Source: Ampelocalamus luodianensis
Lineage: Eukaryota > Streptophyta > Magnoliopsida > Poales > Poaceae
Direction: 5' to 3'
DNA length: 64,000 nt
Assembly (NCBI GenBank): GCA_036346255.1
Contig: CM070638.1
Coordinates: forward strand, 34,906,394 to 34,970,393
Part shown: piece by piece, positions 21,595 to 33,479 of the stretch
Layout of the letters: each line of letters opens with the position of its first letter
Position numbering within the stretch: the stretch's first letter is position 1
Program-made: the position numbers and the translations under genes
Notes under the pieces: model-generated
The model's input: only the letters and a program-made list of their open reading frames with translations
Database searches by the model: none
What the model was told of the DNA's origin: nothing

Positions 21595-24500
21595 AGGATT
21601 CGACCCCGAATCTAAACATGCTTAAGCGACAGAACGACCACTACTGTGAACGAACAACGGTAACTACATACCCGTTGTGAACAACACCGGCTAAAGCTCA
21701 CGCACGCGAAACTCCAACTTCCCAAATGGCCTCTCTCTTGGACCGAGGACCACAACACAAGGACGTGATATGACATTTGATCTATCACTCGACCCAACAT
21801 TCCAGGTACGCTCACCGGACAAGACTCGAAGGTAAGATCTCACTCGATGGTCAACGGCGCAACCGAAGCTTCAAACTCTGGATCTCCCAGATACTCACTG
21901 AACACCAGAACATACAAGACGTTACGTACTCCGCGCACGGACTCGAGACAGTCCTGGCGATACGCCAACTAGCGAGAACAACCCAATGTATCTTGCGTTA
22001 ACCTTCCCAAAGATACCGAACCACACGACATGCACATAGAACACAGAACTCGTGTTCCACCTTCTCAAATAAACTCCTCACTAAAGCAAGGACCACCTCC
22101 TTTAACCAGAAACATATGACAAAACTCTCTTTAAGCAAACTCTTTGACCAACAAAACCCATCTGAAAAAGAAGGATTCATATCGCAACTAAAGCGTTACG
22201 GTACGGTGCTAAAGAGTCAAATCCAAAAATCGGAATTTCATCACGAAAACCCTTCCACCTTCCAAGTGGCAGTTTGCGAATAAACATCACGAAAACCAAA
22301 GGAGGAATCATTTTAAATGCCCAAATCAAAAACTTCCTTTATTCTTCCAGAACCGATAAGAACCATACATACCAACATCGAGTCAAACTCAACTTACGAA
22401 AGACATTGGTCAACAGCACAAAACTCAAACGAGAATCGAGGAAACAATTCACTCCTTTGAGGAAGTATCAATTTCTCATTATCTCTTTTAGGAATAAAAT
22501 CTCTCTCAACTTTGGAGTTTCAGTTCATCGCAAAACACACTAACTCATCTCTCCTAACTTGACAATCTCAACGTTACACTCAAGTTGAAATACATCATCC
22601 ACAACTCCGTATAAAGGCTCTATCGACACCACCAAAACTTTCTCTCAACAACTCCTCTATCGACATGATTAATTTGACTGATGACTTCCAATGCATCTCA
22701 AAATAGATCACACACGCAATCACATCACCTCAATCTTTTAGAAATAAACAACTTAGAATTCACACTCTCACATTCATATACTTTCTCTAAAAGGGCTCTA
22801 TCAATGATCATCTCACCGCTCAAACCCACACTTAATCTACTTCCTCTACACATAATCATTGGGTGCCCCAAGTCCTAGCATAAAAATGCAAAGCCCAAAT
22901 TAAACTCCAAGACTCCTACAACGAACTTCTCATATAAAAGATAGGAAATCCTCGATTAAATCCAGAAATCCCACAATTCCAACATACTCACTCATTAACA
23001 TCATCATGAAAATGTTTTCTGACGGTTTACCTTTACAAAGATTATAACTCTCTAAGGTTACTCATTTAAAGCCAAATCACTCTTGACGTTACTCAACATT
23101 TTCCATTATCCCATTAATTGACATGGCGATTCGATTACTTTGTAATCCCACTCTCATTAAACGACATCATCAAGAATAACTTCCATAGCCTCGCAATACT
23201 ACCAAATTACGATACTCTAATAAATTGATCCAGATTTCCATACTTGCTAATTCTAATGCTCGGTCAAAAAGAACACCAAATCTTGGACTACATCTCGCTA
23301 TAGGTCCTACTAGTTGCGACAACGAAATCTGATAGCTCCAAAGACAAATATTCTTTTTTTAACTCAAATCCTCTCCAAGGATTATTCTAATAAATCGATT
23401 TATTACTCCAGGCCTCTCAGACAACCTGACACCTAAGGGTTCACCAAACCATCTACTAGACCACCACTATCTAGATACCAAAACACCACCTACGAGACTT
23501 TACAATACAGTTCGGTTAACCCTTTCTTAGAAGAAGAGGTAAATAGAAATAAATTTCAGCTCAAAGGAAAACGTTACCACTTACAGTAGTTACAAGATCA
23601 AGAGAAACAATCAGATAAAACTGTTCTCAAAAACCCAAAAGATATGATCAAAGTTGAGGGCGCACGTCCCACAATCAGAGAATATCAAACCTCAGACGAG
23701 AATAAAACAGTGCTTTTAGAATTCGGGAAAACTCTTATGGGCAAGAACAAAAGTTTTTGACAATCTTCAATAATCTGCAAGTTATGAAACTTTACTTCAA
23801 TCTCAAATACTTCTACTCCACTCGACTTTCGTTGGTTACAGCATCACCATGGCAATTCCGACAAAGAGTATTTGAAGATCACAACACCTAATCCACTTAG
23901 GAACTAATAAAACCTCTCAACACGTCACTTTGCTCTAAACAAATTCAGCTATCACATCAACATGAGGTCTGAAAGATCACAACTGCGAACTAGAAACATA
24001 TTCAATTAATCAACATCTGGCGAGTGATCCAATCCCTTTATACAAAACATTCAATATTATCATCATAATCCCTTACTGACAATCACATTAGTAATGTAAT
24101 AATATACTCTTAGCGAGACTCATCATAGCCTCTTATCCCATCATAAATTTCTCCAAAAGAAACACAAGCCACAAGGTTGAAACAAACCTATTCTAACTAG
24201 TTCATACTATCAAATGATACTTTTGCAAAGCACACTATCAGAGGCCACTTACTCATTCATCCACTCAACCATTAGTGTTACTCACACCCGCTCCAACTGT
24301 CATTAACAATTGTCAATTGTATGTATCATGTATACAAATAGGGTCCTACTGCATTTGTAGTCACATAACCATCTATAAACACAAAGTCAACATTTAATAA
24401 TCTCATCGTCAGATAAATGAGGTTTCACAACATGCTACCTCAACGCTCGTCTAATCTAATATACATGTTTCAATCTAGCAATTATGTATGATCATCAAGT

Positions 24501-25514
24501 AACCGGTTACTTAAAATTTCCAAATTTGATATCCTCTAAGGCATCGTTCAAACACATTCTTAACATAACCATCACTAATGGGTAGGCTAATCCATAGAGA
24601 TACATTACTCCATGCTATCCAATAAATCTACCTGATTCCACAATCCTAACGATCAGACCAATTCATCAAAATACCACACCGCTTAATAACTCTATTGATT
24701 CCAACTAAATATTGTCATACTCATAGTCACAGCTCATCAAGAACCACTAGAGGACAACCTCCACTTATTCAACTTTCCTTGATAAGGACCTTAGTTAAGA
24801 TCGATCATGCACACACTGCGGACTCAACTTGAAACTCATAACGCAACCATTAATCTTCAACGCTCAAAATACCGAAGAGAGATACGTTGAGTCAAAGCCT
24901 TCATGAACTAAAGGACTTGCAAAAAGGAAACTTTCATTAACCAAAACATCAAGTTTAATAAATAGGTCAAGCTTTCCAATAAGAAAATAAAACTCCCTAC
25001 AAAAGTCAATCTTGACAATTAGCAAAGTTCACCAATCGCGAGAATAACTCAACGGTTGAGAAAACAATAATTGATTTACTGGGACAAATTAAGCCAATGG
25101 ACACACACCAATAATTTCAAAGCAACCCAACAATCGCAACCGGATAAGAGTTGACCAAATTAAATTCAAGGAAGAGTACAACTCTTCTAAAGATTCTCGC
25201 CATCGACACTGCATTACTAAGATATCCGGGGTAGCACTTCTCTATTCCCACTCCACGAACGGTGGTGTAACCTGGTAAAGCCCAGGGTCACAACCACGAC
25301 CTTAACCTCTCAACAACGACTATTCCCACTCATAATAATTAATTAATAAGCAGACAAACTCAATTCATATCAGCAATAATCAAAACGATATAACGGAAAC
25401 GTAAATGCAATGATTGGCCCATCCCCATCCTACTGTGCACCAGTTTGTCAAACTTTTAAGTTGATTAACATTAGCAAATTTTTTTATAATCTAGTCACCA
25501 CGGACCTACAGCCC

Positions 25515-25526
25515 GCTCTGATACCA
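25515..25526 (-). other. Primer binding site of element B (tRNA-Met type)
   Basis: On the minus strand TGGTATCAGAGC starts 2 bases from the LTR end at 25529. It is identical to the first 12 bases of element C's site. Confidence 0.88.
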
Positions 25527-26030
25527 ACTGTAACACCCCAAGTCTCAAAGAGCCTAGAATGCTACTGGAAATAAACTAATTTAGCCCAATCTACAAATTT
25601 TTCGACAGAGTCTCCTTTGTTTAATCAGCTATACCGAGAGTTCAACGATAACTCATAGCATTTAACAAAATTCTCGTAATCAAGCTTGATAATCAATTGA
25701 ACATACCAAGACCTAGCAATCTCATTTTTACAATTAACAGTTACTCAAACCAAACCGATCTATGAGTGATAATCAACAATTTATAGTGCATCCATCATCT
25801 ATTCCCTCCCATGCATGTCATTCCTGCCATTGGTACCTAAAACACATTAAAGCAAGAGTGAGCCCAAAGACTCAGCAAGTATCAACAAGGCTATAAACAA
25901 GAACACAAACATAGCATCAATGATCCACAATAACAAGACACTAAACATAGCCTTTTTTTTAACTTATGAAATGCAACCAATGCAATGCTCCTTTGAACTT
26001 TATCTCTTTTCGCATTTTACCGGTAATGCG

Positions 26031-26241
26031 GGGTATACATCCGTCGATGTGTACCCTTGCCTGTGCCCTCTGGCACAGGGACCAAGAGCCTATACACCAC
26101 ATGTATAGGGACATTTGCCCATCATCTTAATGATGGGGACCTCTTTGCTCATAGCCCACATTCCACGAATGTGGGGACCTCAAGCCCGTCATTTACATGA
26201 TGGGGACTCAATCAGATGTGCTTGGTCACCACGTGACCAAG
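26031..26241 (-). repeat. Hairpin cluster, right LTR of B (7 hairpins)
   Basis: Inverted repeats lie at 26031-26056, 26060-26079, 26089-26109, 26118-26137, 26155-26175, 26185-26204 and 26221-26241. Stems are 8-11 bp, all different in sequence: CCTGTGCC, CCTATACA, CCCATCAT, CCCACATT, CCCGTCAT and CTTGGTCA, each with its complement. The first and sixth contain single G-T pairs. Most stems open with CCC or CC and are followed by GGGACC-like linkers. The last contains CACGTG at its centre. In the element's RNA they would form a row of small stem-loops. Confidence 0.92.
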
Positions 26242-27565
26242 GCACCTGTATGCTCTCAACATGCATATGCACCATGATAACATTCTTCATATGCAGGAAT
26301 TCAACATATTCTCATTAACATGTAAGCAACAACAACGACATCATACATGAATAAACTTATTCATACTTCTAGCATTCCACAACATTGATATTCATAGCAT
26401 TCTTGCACCCATGTATAGCACATTTAATCATAATACTAGCAACTTGAACAATCACTCATGAATATCAATTAATCCTTTCTCTAGTATTCACCATCTTTAA
26501 TCATACTTATCACACTATCAACCTTGCATGGTTATTACGCATCAAAGTATTAGCATCCTCTATCAAACAGTCATAAATATTCACTCAAACAGAGTACTTG
26601 CATTCACCAAGATAAATTGGAACTCATCACCATAACATCCATGCATAGCTATTATGATCCAAACACAAACAGTCACAGCATACAAGCGTAAATATACAAT
26701 AGCCCGAATACTTGCCTCAACCGTGCGAGAACGGTGGACGCGAAGAGGGCGCTGCCCCTGGAACCGCGCTCCCACCTGAACATAAAGGTACCCCAATCTA
26801 AGACCAACATGCTGGACCAAAAGCATAAATAATAACACAACAGAACTCGCTAACTCTCAAGTGTTAACAAAACCTCCAATTTCTAGCGATCGTTTTGGTG
26901 CTCACTGAAAACAGCCAAATTCTAAAATACATAACTTTCTGCTCAGGAGTCCAATTAAGATGCTCTTAGACTTTCTGAAAAGGTAATTGAATTACCTAAA
27001 TAAACCTAGTTGGGGAGCTCTTTTGAATGTGCCCTTAACTTCCCCTATCAAACCAATCATCAGACAATAGAATTCTCGTCGGGTTCTCTGGACAGTACGC
27101 TAAAACCACCATAACTTTTGCTACGAAAGTCCAAATCTCGTGTTCTTTATCTCTATGAAAAGGTACAGAAATTACCCACATTTTTCGTTATACTGAGATC
27201 CCCTGGTTCTCCTTTTAAATAGCAGTTTTATCCAAATTACCACAGACTGCCAGAAACTGACAGAATTACCAGGCAGCGATACTAAAAAATTCATAACTTC
27301 CTGACCGTTAATTGGATTTGGGTGATCTCGGTGGACACTAAAAGCTAAGAACATAATCTACGTTTCTCTAGGAGACCAAAACTCCTAATTCGGCTTCTAA
27401 ATAAATGAAACGGGCCGCGCAACATTCTGGACAGAATTGAACAGAGAACAGAATTTAACCGATCCAATCAATCTAATAGCAATCGCCTCTAATGACCATC
27501 ACTCATCACAAGAAACCCGTCGTTACCCTTGACGACGTGCTGGACGACGATGAACAGGCCCCGAA

Positions 27566-27840
27566 GAAGATCCTCCTTCTCCTCTCTTCCTCCTCTTCTC
27601 CCTCTTCTTCTCCCTTCTCTTCTTTTCCCCTTGTTCTTCCTCCTTGGCCGGCTGCAATGGAGCTTCTTCTTCTCTTTGGCCAGCAGCTATGGAGGTGGAG
27701 GGGAGGAGGGGGTTGGGGTGCCGGTTGGAGGAGGGGAGGGGTGAGGGAGGTGGCAGCCGCAAGGGGGGGGGGGAAGTGCGGCGTGAGGGAGAGGGGAGGG
27801 GGCGGCTAGGGTTTGGGGGGGGGTGGAAGTGGCAGCCCCT
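27566..27840. repeat. Pyrimidine tract followed by purine tract in B LTR
   Basis: 27566-27650 is almost pure C/T and 27690-27840 is G-rich purine with runs of 9-12 G. Frames reading across it (S/P-rich or G/R-rich) are low-complexity artefacts. The two arms are partly complementary and could pair. Confidence 0.75.
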
Positions 27841-28043
27841 GCCCTCCCTTGGCCGGCCACCCTTGGTCCCTCTTGGTCCAAGGCCCAAGCCCAAGTTGCC
27901 GAAAAAATTGCGCATTCCCCCCTCTACAACTGCAGCACAACACCCTTTCCAATTGGTCCCTCCCGAAATTTCATTTATTTCTCTCCCGAACACTTAACCT
28001 CTCCCGACTATTGCTTGTTACACTTTCGGGGTATTACAAACTG

Positions 28044-29190
28044 TGTGATATGGTGGAAGCTGTGTGCTTGGGTTTGATAATCTTTGTGACTTAGTTAGAA
28101 CATGGAAGTCTTGCCTTGGTCAATTAAGGACTTAACTTTGTGCGCCATTGAATCGAGCTCATCAGACGCGACCACATGCCTGGTATGGGACGGGCCTAAC
28201 TTAGTAAGTTATGGATTCTCGGCATTGATGTTCAGGTGGATAGGTTAGGTTGTGTGACAGGGTGGAGGTGCGACTACTTAGTGGTTGCATCGCGGGACGG
28301 TTCGCCGCTTCCCTGTCCAGCGGTGTGTGTTATGCCAAAGCGCTTCGTTTGGGTTGACGTAGCGGTTTGTAAGCACATCGGGAGTGTCAATGTTGAGATG
28401 AAGTTTCTGAACCGTTTTGTTATGATTAGTGCTTGCTACACTAGTTGTATCTTGTGGGTAAAGTGTACAACCTCTGCAGAGTGTTAAATCAATCTATTCG
28501 AATAGCCGCGTCCGCGGTCATGGACATGCTCGGGGATTTCACACGAGTGATAGTTTTCATAAAATGTTTGGGATGGGAACTGTGTGACCTCAATCATATG
28601 GCTATGTGAAATAATATGTTTAGCTTTGTGTCTTTGTGGAAACCACTGTTAATTTAATATTGTTTATTGTTTTGAATTATGCTTTCAATCTATTATTCAT
28701 ATTCAATTGCAAATGTTGCTTTTATGCAAAAGAACCACAGAAGCCTTTTCTTTGGAATAAGCCTGCATCTATAAATTGCATTATGTGGTATGATTTGCGA
28801 GTACGGTTGTGTACTCACGCTTGTTGTAAAACTTGCGCCCAAACCTACAGAAGAGGAGTCTACGCCTGCTTACGAGGAAGAGTTCGCCGAAGGTTGCTGA
28901 TCGTTAAGGTCTAGATCCCAGTTGGTTGCCTGTGGTGAATTGGTGGGATCTACGTTGGAGTTATTTCCGTTCCGCTGCTGCTTTATTCTTTGTTAGCCCT
29001 GCGTGGCTTAATAAGTGTAAACTCGACCATAAGGTCAAAACCCTTATTTGTTATTCAAACTAATCGTTTACTTTATTTATCGTTTGTGTGGATCGATATT
29101 TACCTATGTTGACCCTGTGTGCACTAGCGTGATCCTAGACTAGTGCAGTGTACATAGAGGGTTCCAAAATCGTAATTTTGGGTCCCGACA
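28044..29190 (+). repeat. 5' LTR of element C, right piece
   Basis: Resumes at TGTGATATGG after the AACTG duplication of element B and matches 42958-44104. Ends GTCCCGACA four bases before the primer site. It holds no supported gene. Confidence 0.9.
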
Positions 29191-29194
29191 GAGG

Positions 29195-29208
29195 TGGTAT
29201 CAGAGCCA
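29195..29208 (+). other. Primer binding site of element C
   Basis: TGGTATCAGAGCCA, 4 bases after the LTR end, is complementary to the 3' end of plant initiator tRNA-Met. The sequence is intact. Confidence 0.93.
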
Positions 29209-29404
29209 TACTGATTGTAGGTCTTTACCTTAGTTAGATTGGCCGTCTTTAGGGTGTCCAAACTATTTTCTAAAGGAAAATTAACTTGCAAGGTTAATTA
29301 ATTGCTTAACTCTCCTCATATCTCTCTTGCCTCAACTTTTGCTATAATCTTTTCTCTCGCCGCTGTTTTAAAGTTGCTCTTACCCTGTTCGTCTGTCTTG
29401 ACAG

Positions 29405-30178
29405 ATGCCTTGTCTTCAGAGCTATGGTGAGCGCACTGGAGGGTATGCCGCTGAGCTTTGGAAGTTGCTTCAGGTTCTTGGAGGTTTTGATCGTCCACTG
29501 TACGTCGGCAACAACTGGACAGTGAATGGACAAAGCCGTGGAGTGATTTGTCGCCTGACGATCTACGCCAGGAGGAACGACAAGGCAAGCCAACCTTCAC
29601 ACGTGTCTGTGAGGAAGATATCTTGGCTGGAAGGTATCCAGGAGTCATCGCGCTTGGCCATGCTGCGTATCTGCAACATCTACGCACGGGAGCTCTAAGA
29701 CACCGTCTTCCGTTACCACCCCAGAGCTGCAGCAGTGGATCTGCCAGCACACTACCCATCCACAGAAGGAGAGAGCAACGCTACCCTCGTGCACCTCGCC
29801 CAGTTCGTGGCCGCCCAGGAGGAAGCCTTGGAGAGGACTATCACCGAACTGGATCATGTCTATGAGGCATTACAGAGAGCTGAGGAAAAGGTCGCCACCC
29901 TGCAAGAGATTCTCTACGACCAAGTTCCCGAAGAAGAGGAAGACCCCGAGGAGGATCCTGAAGAAGATCCGGAGGAAGGCCCAGTTGAGCCGAAAGAAGA
30001 TGCAGAGCCAGAGGAGCCACCAACGGTTGCACCGAACGCCGCTCCGCTGCACCAGCCTGTGGCATCAGATCGTTTGGCAAGATGCCGGCTCACTTCCGAG
30101 TCTACAGCCGTCAGGAGCGCCGCCGCGGTTGTGGAGGCTTTCTCGAGTAGAGTCTTAGTTTCAGTTTTTCAAGCTTAG
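29405..30178 (+). pseudogene. Accessory ORF upstream of gag, element C
   Basis: A single frame of 257 codons runs from ATG 29405 to a stop at 30176-30178, broken by one TAA at 29696-29698. The N-terminal part (residues 1-97) is globular-looking, with GGYAAELWKLLQVLGGF and a Trp/Tyr-rich segment. Residues about 135-175 form a likely coiled coil (EEALERTITELDHVYEAL). An acidic repeat of EEDP units follows near 29935-29985. No similarity to Gag or Pol is visible. Element E has an ORF of the same position and general plan. Additional ORFs before gag have been reported in some rice gypsy families; the function here is unknown. Confidence 0.6.
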
Positions 30179-33100
30179 CCAGTTTCAGTAAGTTGCCCTT
30201 TAGGCGGTAGTTTTGTGTGCTTAGGTCGTTGTTTCTTTTTGTGTGCGAGTATGAGCTGCAAAGGCCCTTAGGCATTTGTTGCAGCCATGCTAAGACCCTA
30301 AGTAATAAAGGTATTTCCATTTGAGTTTCTTGAGCTGTGTTTTGTTGGGTTTAACCTGCCCCCTGTTTAGTTCTTAACTTATCTTGTGCTTGCTACCTTA
30401 TCTAACCCATGGAGCTTCGCCAGATGGTTCAAACTCGTCAGACTGCTGCGAGTGGTTCCAGTACCCCAGCACCGAGAAGCAATGAGCAACCAGCCGCAGG
30501 AGCAGTTCCGCCACAAGCACCCCTAATTGACTTGCAAAACTTTGGAGCTTTCATGGCAGCACAGACTCAGCTGATGAATACCATGATGACTCAGATGGAA
30601 GCTATGAACAACCAGGCCAACAACAACAACAATTAACAGTATGGAGCCCCAACTGCTGATGGTCACTATGGACCATCCAAACTGGCAGAATTTATGAGAA
30701 CCCACCCACCAACATTTTTTGGACACGTCTCTCCAGTGGAAGCAGATGATTGGCTCAGGGTTATTGAAAGAAAGCTGCTGATCACCCAGTGCAGCGACCG
30801 TGAAAAGGTTCTGTATGCCACTCACCAGATGGAAGGCACCGCTGCTGAATGGTGGGAGAACTTCTGTGCCGCCCATGAGACGCCCCAGGATATCACTTGA
30901 GAAGAATTTTCTGCAGCTTTTCGCCAGTATCATGTACCGGAAGGTATTATCGATCTAAAGAAGGATGAGTTCCACGCTCTAAAGCAAGGAGCTATGTCGG
31001 TGTCTGACTACCTCAACAAGTTTTCTCAGCTAGCTCGCTATGCAGCAGAAGATGTGTGAGGACCCCGATTTATTTGACTTGTAATGCTTAGCCTTCCATT
31101 GACCCTAGAATCACAAAACAAATAAACCTAGCCTCGAGATGTGTATGCCTCCCAGAAATGCAGCATACACACCCCGTCACAGAATCATGCATCAATTCCA
31201 TACATCACATAACATTAATCCTAACAAAAGACTTACATAATAGAGTTATTACACAAGAATGCCGACCAGCCAAACAACATCAAAGTAACATTAGCAGCGG
31301 AAGCAAAAGTGCCATAAGATGGCTATAAACAAAATCCAACCAGTTAGCCATAACCCACAAGGCAACCGACCGGGCCGCCAAGCTAGTCGTCCATACCGCA
31401 GCAATTCTCACAAAAGTCGATCCCTTGGGGATCAACTTCTCCCTCTGCAACAAGTAAGCAAAGCAAATGAGTACAAAAATGTACTCGCAAGACTGACGTG
31501 TGGAATAGCAGACCTATCAATATGCTACATGCAGGCTTTTAAGTGGAGGTTATATGTCTCATTTTGCACAAAGCCAACTTTATTTGCAATAATGTAATAC
31601 ATTTGAAAGCAAGTTGCAAATCTGTTTTTAATGTTGAAATAACAGCGAAATAATGATAATACAAGTAACCACCTAGAGGTAACTAACCCAATAGTCACCA
31701 CAACATAGCACCAATCCCTGATTCGTACCACCCATCAAGTTTTAAATAAAAGGTTGTAGTCTAACTCTTGAAAAGCTTACCCAAGCGTGTCCATAACCTA
31801 GGACGAGGCTATTCGAATAGTTTTAACTCGCAGGTGTACCAATGTACCCACACTTGCACCGCCTTTTGCCAAGCTATTAAGCACACTTCCTTTGGTATGC
31901 CAAGCACGGCTAAGTCCTACGAGACGTTTCCAATGGAATGCGCATTAAGAGTCACACGTATGGGGTTAACCCTTAGTGACCACCGTGAAATGGGCCACTA
32001 GGACCACACGTTGTGGTGGAGTCAAGCAAAGCCGGGAGTCATTAGCCATTTAGGGTAACGCTAGCCGGACATTACAAGACCCCAGTCGGGGTGGAGGACC
32101 TAGAAAGGAACCACCCCGGTCACGCCTCTATGATCCTTTTTCTCTATAAACTACAGCCAGTGACTCATTACTTAATGCCTCCCAAAGTACTAATTTAAGA
32201 GAGGTCCCATACCCTCTAGTGTGGTTAGCACGCACAAAATGCCTGGATAACAGGTACTCACAAGAAGTTCGGTCCTTAATTGACTCGGGCACCATTCCAG
32301 TCACACCCAAAAGCACACCAACATACCATTGTGCCCAAGTCTAAATTATTTTGTTTTCGGTTTTAGGTTTCATGAGTAAACAAGGCACAAGGCTGAAATC
32401 ATAAGTGATAATAAGTTTTATGTGATCAAGGTTATCGACAAGTCGATAACCGCCCATTTCTACCGGAAGCTAAGCATGGCTAAGCAGTAATTCGCAACTA
32501 CTAAGTGACGAGAGTTCATCCAACGAACTCTCAATCACAGCAATAACCTAGGCTCATGGTAGTAAAGGATAATCATTTGTCTAAGGAAATGCATCTACTA
32601 GGCCAACTATCGACAATAGTTTAACACAAAGTAGCAATGCATACATAGAATTTGTAAACAACATAAATACTTAAAAATACTGGGATTAACATGATCAAAT
32701 TGCTTGCCTTGCTGAAGATCACTTTCTTGTTGCAGAGGATTCACTGACGTACTCAATAATTCCTTAGGAACCTAACGCCAAAAGACGATAATCAAATAAG
32801 AACAAGAACTCCAAATAGAACTCAACAGCAAAAGTTATCCAAATCCCATGAAATTTATACAGCAGCTAGGGGTTGATTTTAGACAATTTTAGAAACAAGA
32901 ATCACTTCATTTGGACTTATCATGAAAAAGTTATGGCTAAACTAAGTTCTCTCAGCCTGAAAAATCCTAATTAAATTAATTTCGGTTACTGTTCATGACG
33001 AAATTTTCTAGAATGATCTGGAATCTGAAAATTTTATGGTGGGTAGATAATGTCATCCTAACAATAGCAAAACTGAGGTTGCACAATTTGGAGTTGAAAT

Positions 33101-33479
33101 GAATTAGTTATGATTTTTCTAAGTTCTAAAACTAGTAGATTATTAATTTCAGTGGCAAGGATCATATGAAGACCTATTCTATATTACAGTACATTCCTAG
33201 TGGGTTTTAACAAAACTTAGTTTGCTCAGTTTGGAATTACAGAGAATAAGTTATGCATTTTACAATTTTCAATGAATTTCTAGACATCCATATTCACTAA
33301 ATAAGAACATGTAGTTAATATCATTTTCTGCTACCTAACAGTGCCTAAAATCATACTCAATTTAAAGTTCATTCTATAACAGAGCTAAAGCAATTGGAAT
33401 CATTCAAAAAGGAGCTAAAATGACAAAGTTATGCACTTTTGAAATTTGAAAAACATTAAAATACTTAGAAAATTTGAGC

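Larger units (their letters stand above)
21579..25528 (-). other. Interior of element B, no coding capacity seen
   Basis: It begins (on the plus strand) with TTCTACCCCCCTTAACAGG, whose complement holds the polypurine tract, and ends with the reversed primer site. The roughly 3.9 kb between is AT-rich. The few short frames (60-89 codons) show no retroviral motif on either strand. I could not find RT, integrase or protease signatures even allowing for frame changes. Confidence 0.75.
15648..28038 (-). mobile_element. LTR retrotransposon B, non-coding (LARD-like), nested in C 5' LTR
   Basis: TSD AACTG flanks it at 15643-15647 and 28039-28043. Both LTRs are recognisable: the right one is complete (25529-28038) and the left is interrupted. 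A reversed tRNA-Met primer site at 25515-25526 beside the right LTR and a reversed polypurine tract beside the left LTR set minus orientation. The roughly 3.95-kb interior has no ORF over 90 codons and no recognisable Gag or Pol motif. It would need proteins from another element, as described for large retrotransposon derivatives. Confidence 0.9.
25529..28038 (-). repeat. Right (5') LTR of element B, 2510 bp
   Basis: Starts TGTAACACCCC beside the primer site and ends GTATTACA before TSD AACTG. It contains the seven-hairpin cluster and a long pyrimidine tract followed by a purine tract. It matches the two remaining pieces of the left LTR closely. Confidence 0.92.
13524..29190 (+). repeat. 5' LTR of element C, split by element B
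   Basis: Two pieces, 13524-15647 and 28044-29190, join to about 3271 bp and match the 3' LTR at 40850-44104 (3255 bp). It starts TGTAACATCCC and ends GGGTCCCGACA. The GC-rich stretch 13850-14850 contains ORFs, but these change frame between the two LTRs. The palindrome CTATTCGAATAG lies at 28494-28505. Confidence 0.93.

Noticed and set aside
21579..25528. Host gene between the B LTRs
   Set aside because: No long ORF, splice structure or domain. The flanking primer site and polypurine tract show it is element interior.
27492..27997. Overlapping Ser- and Gly-rich ORFs on both strands in B LTR
   Set aside because: They come from pyrimidine and purine tracts; low complexity, no conservation in the left LTR.
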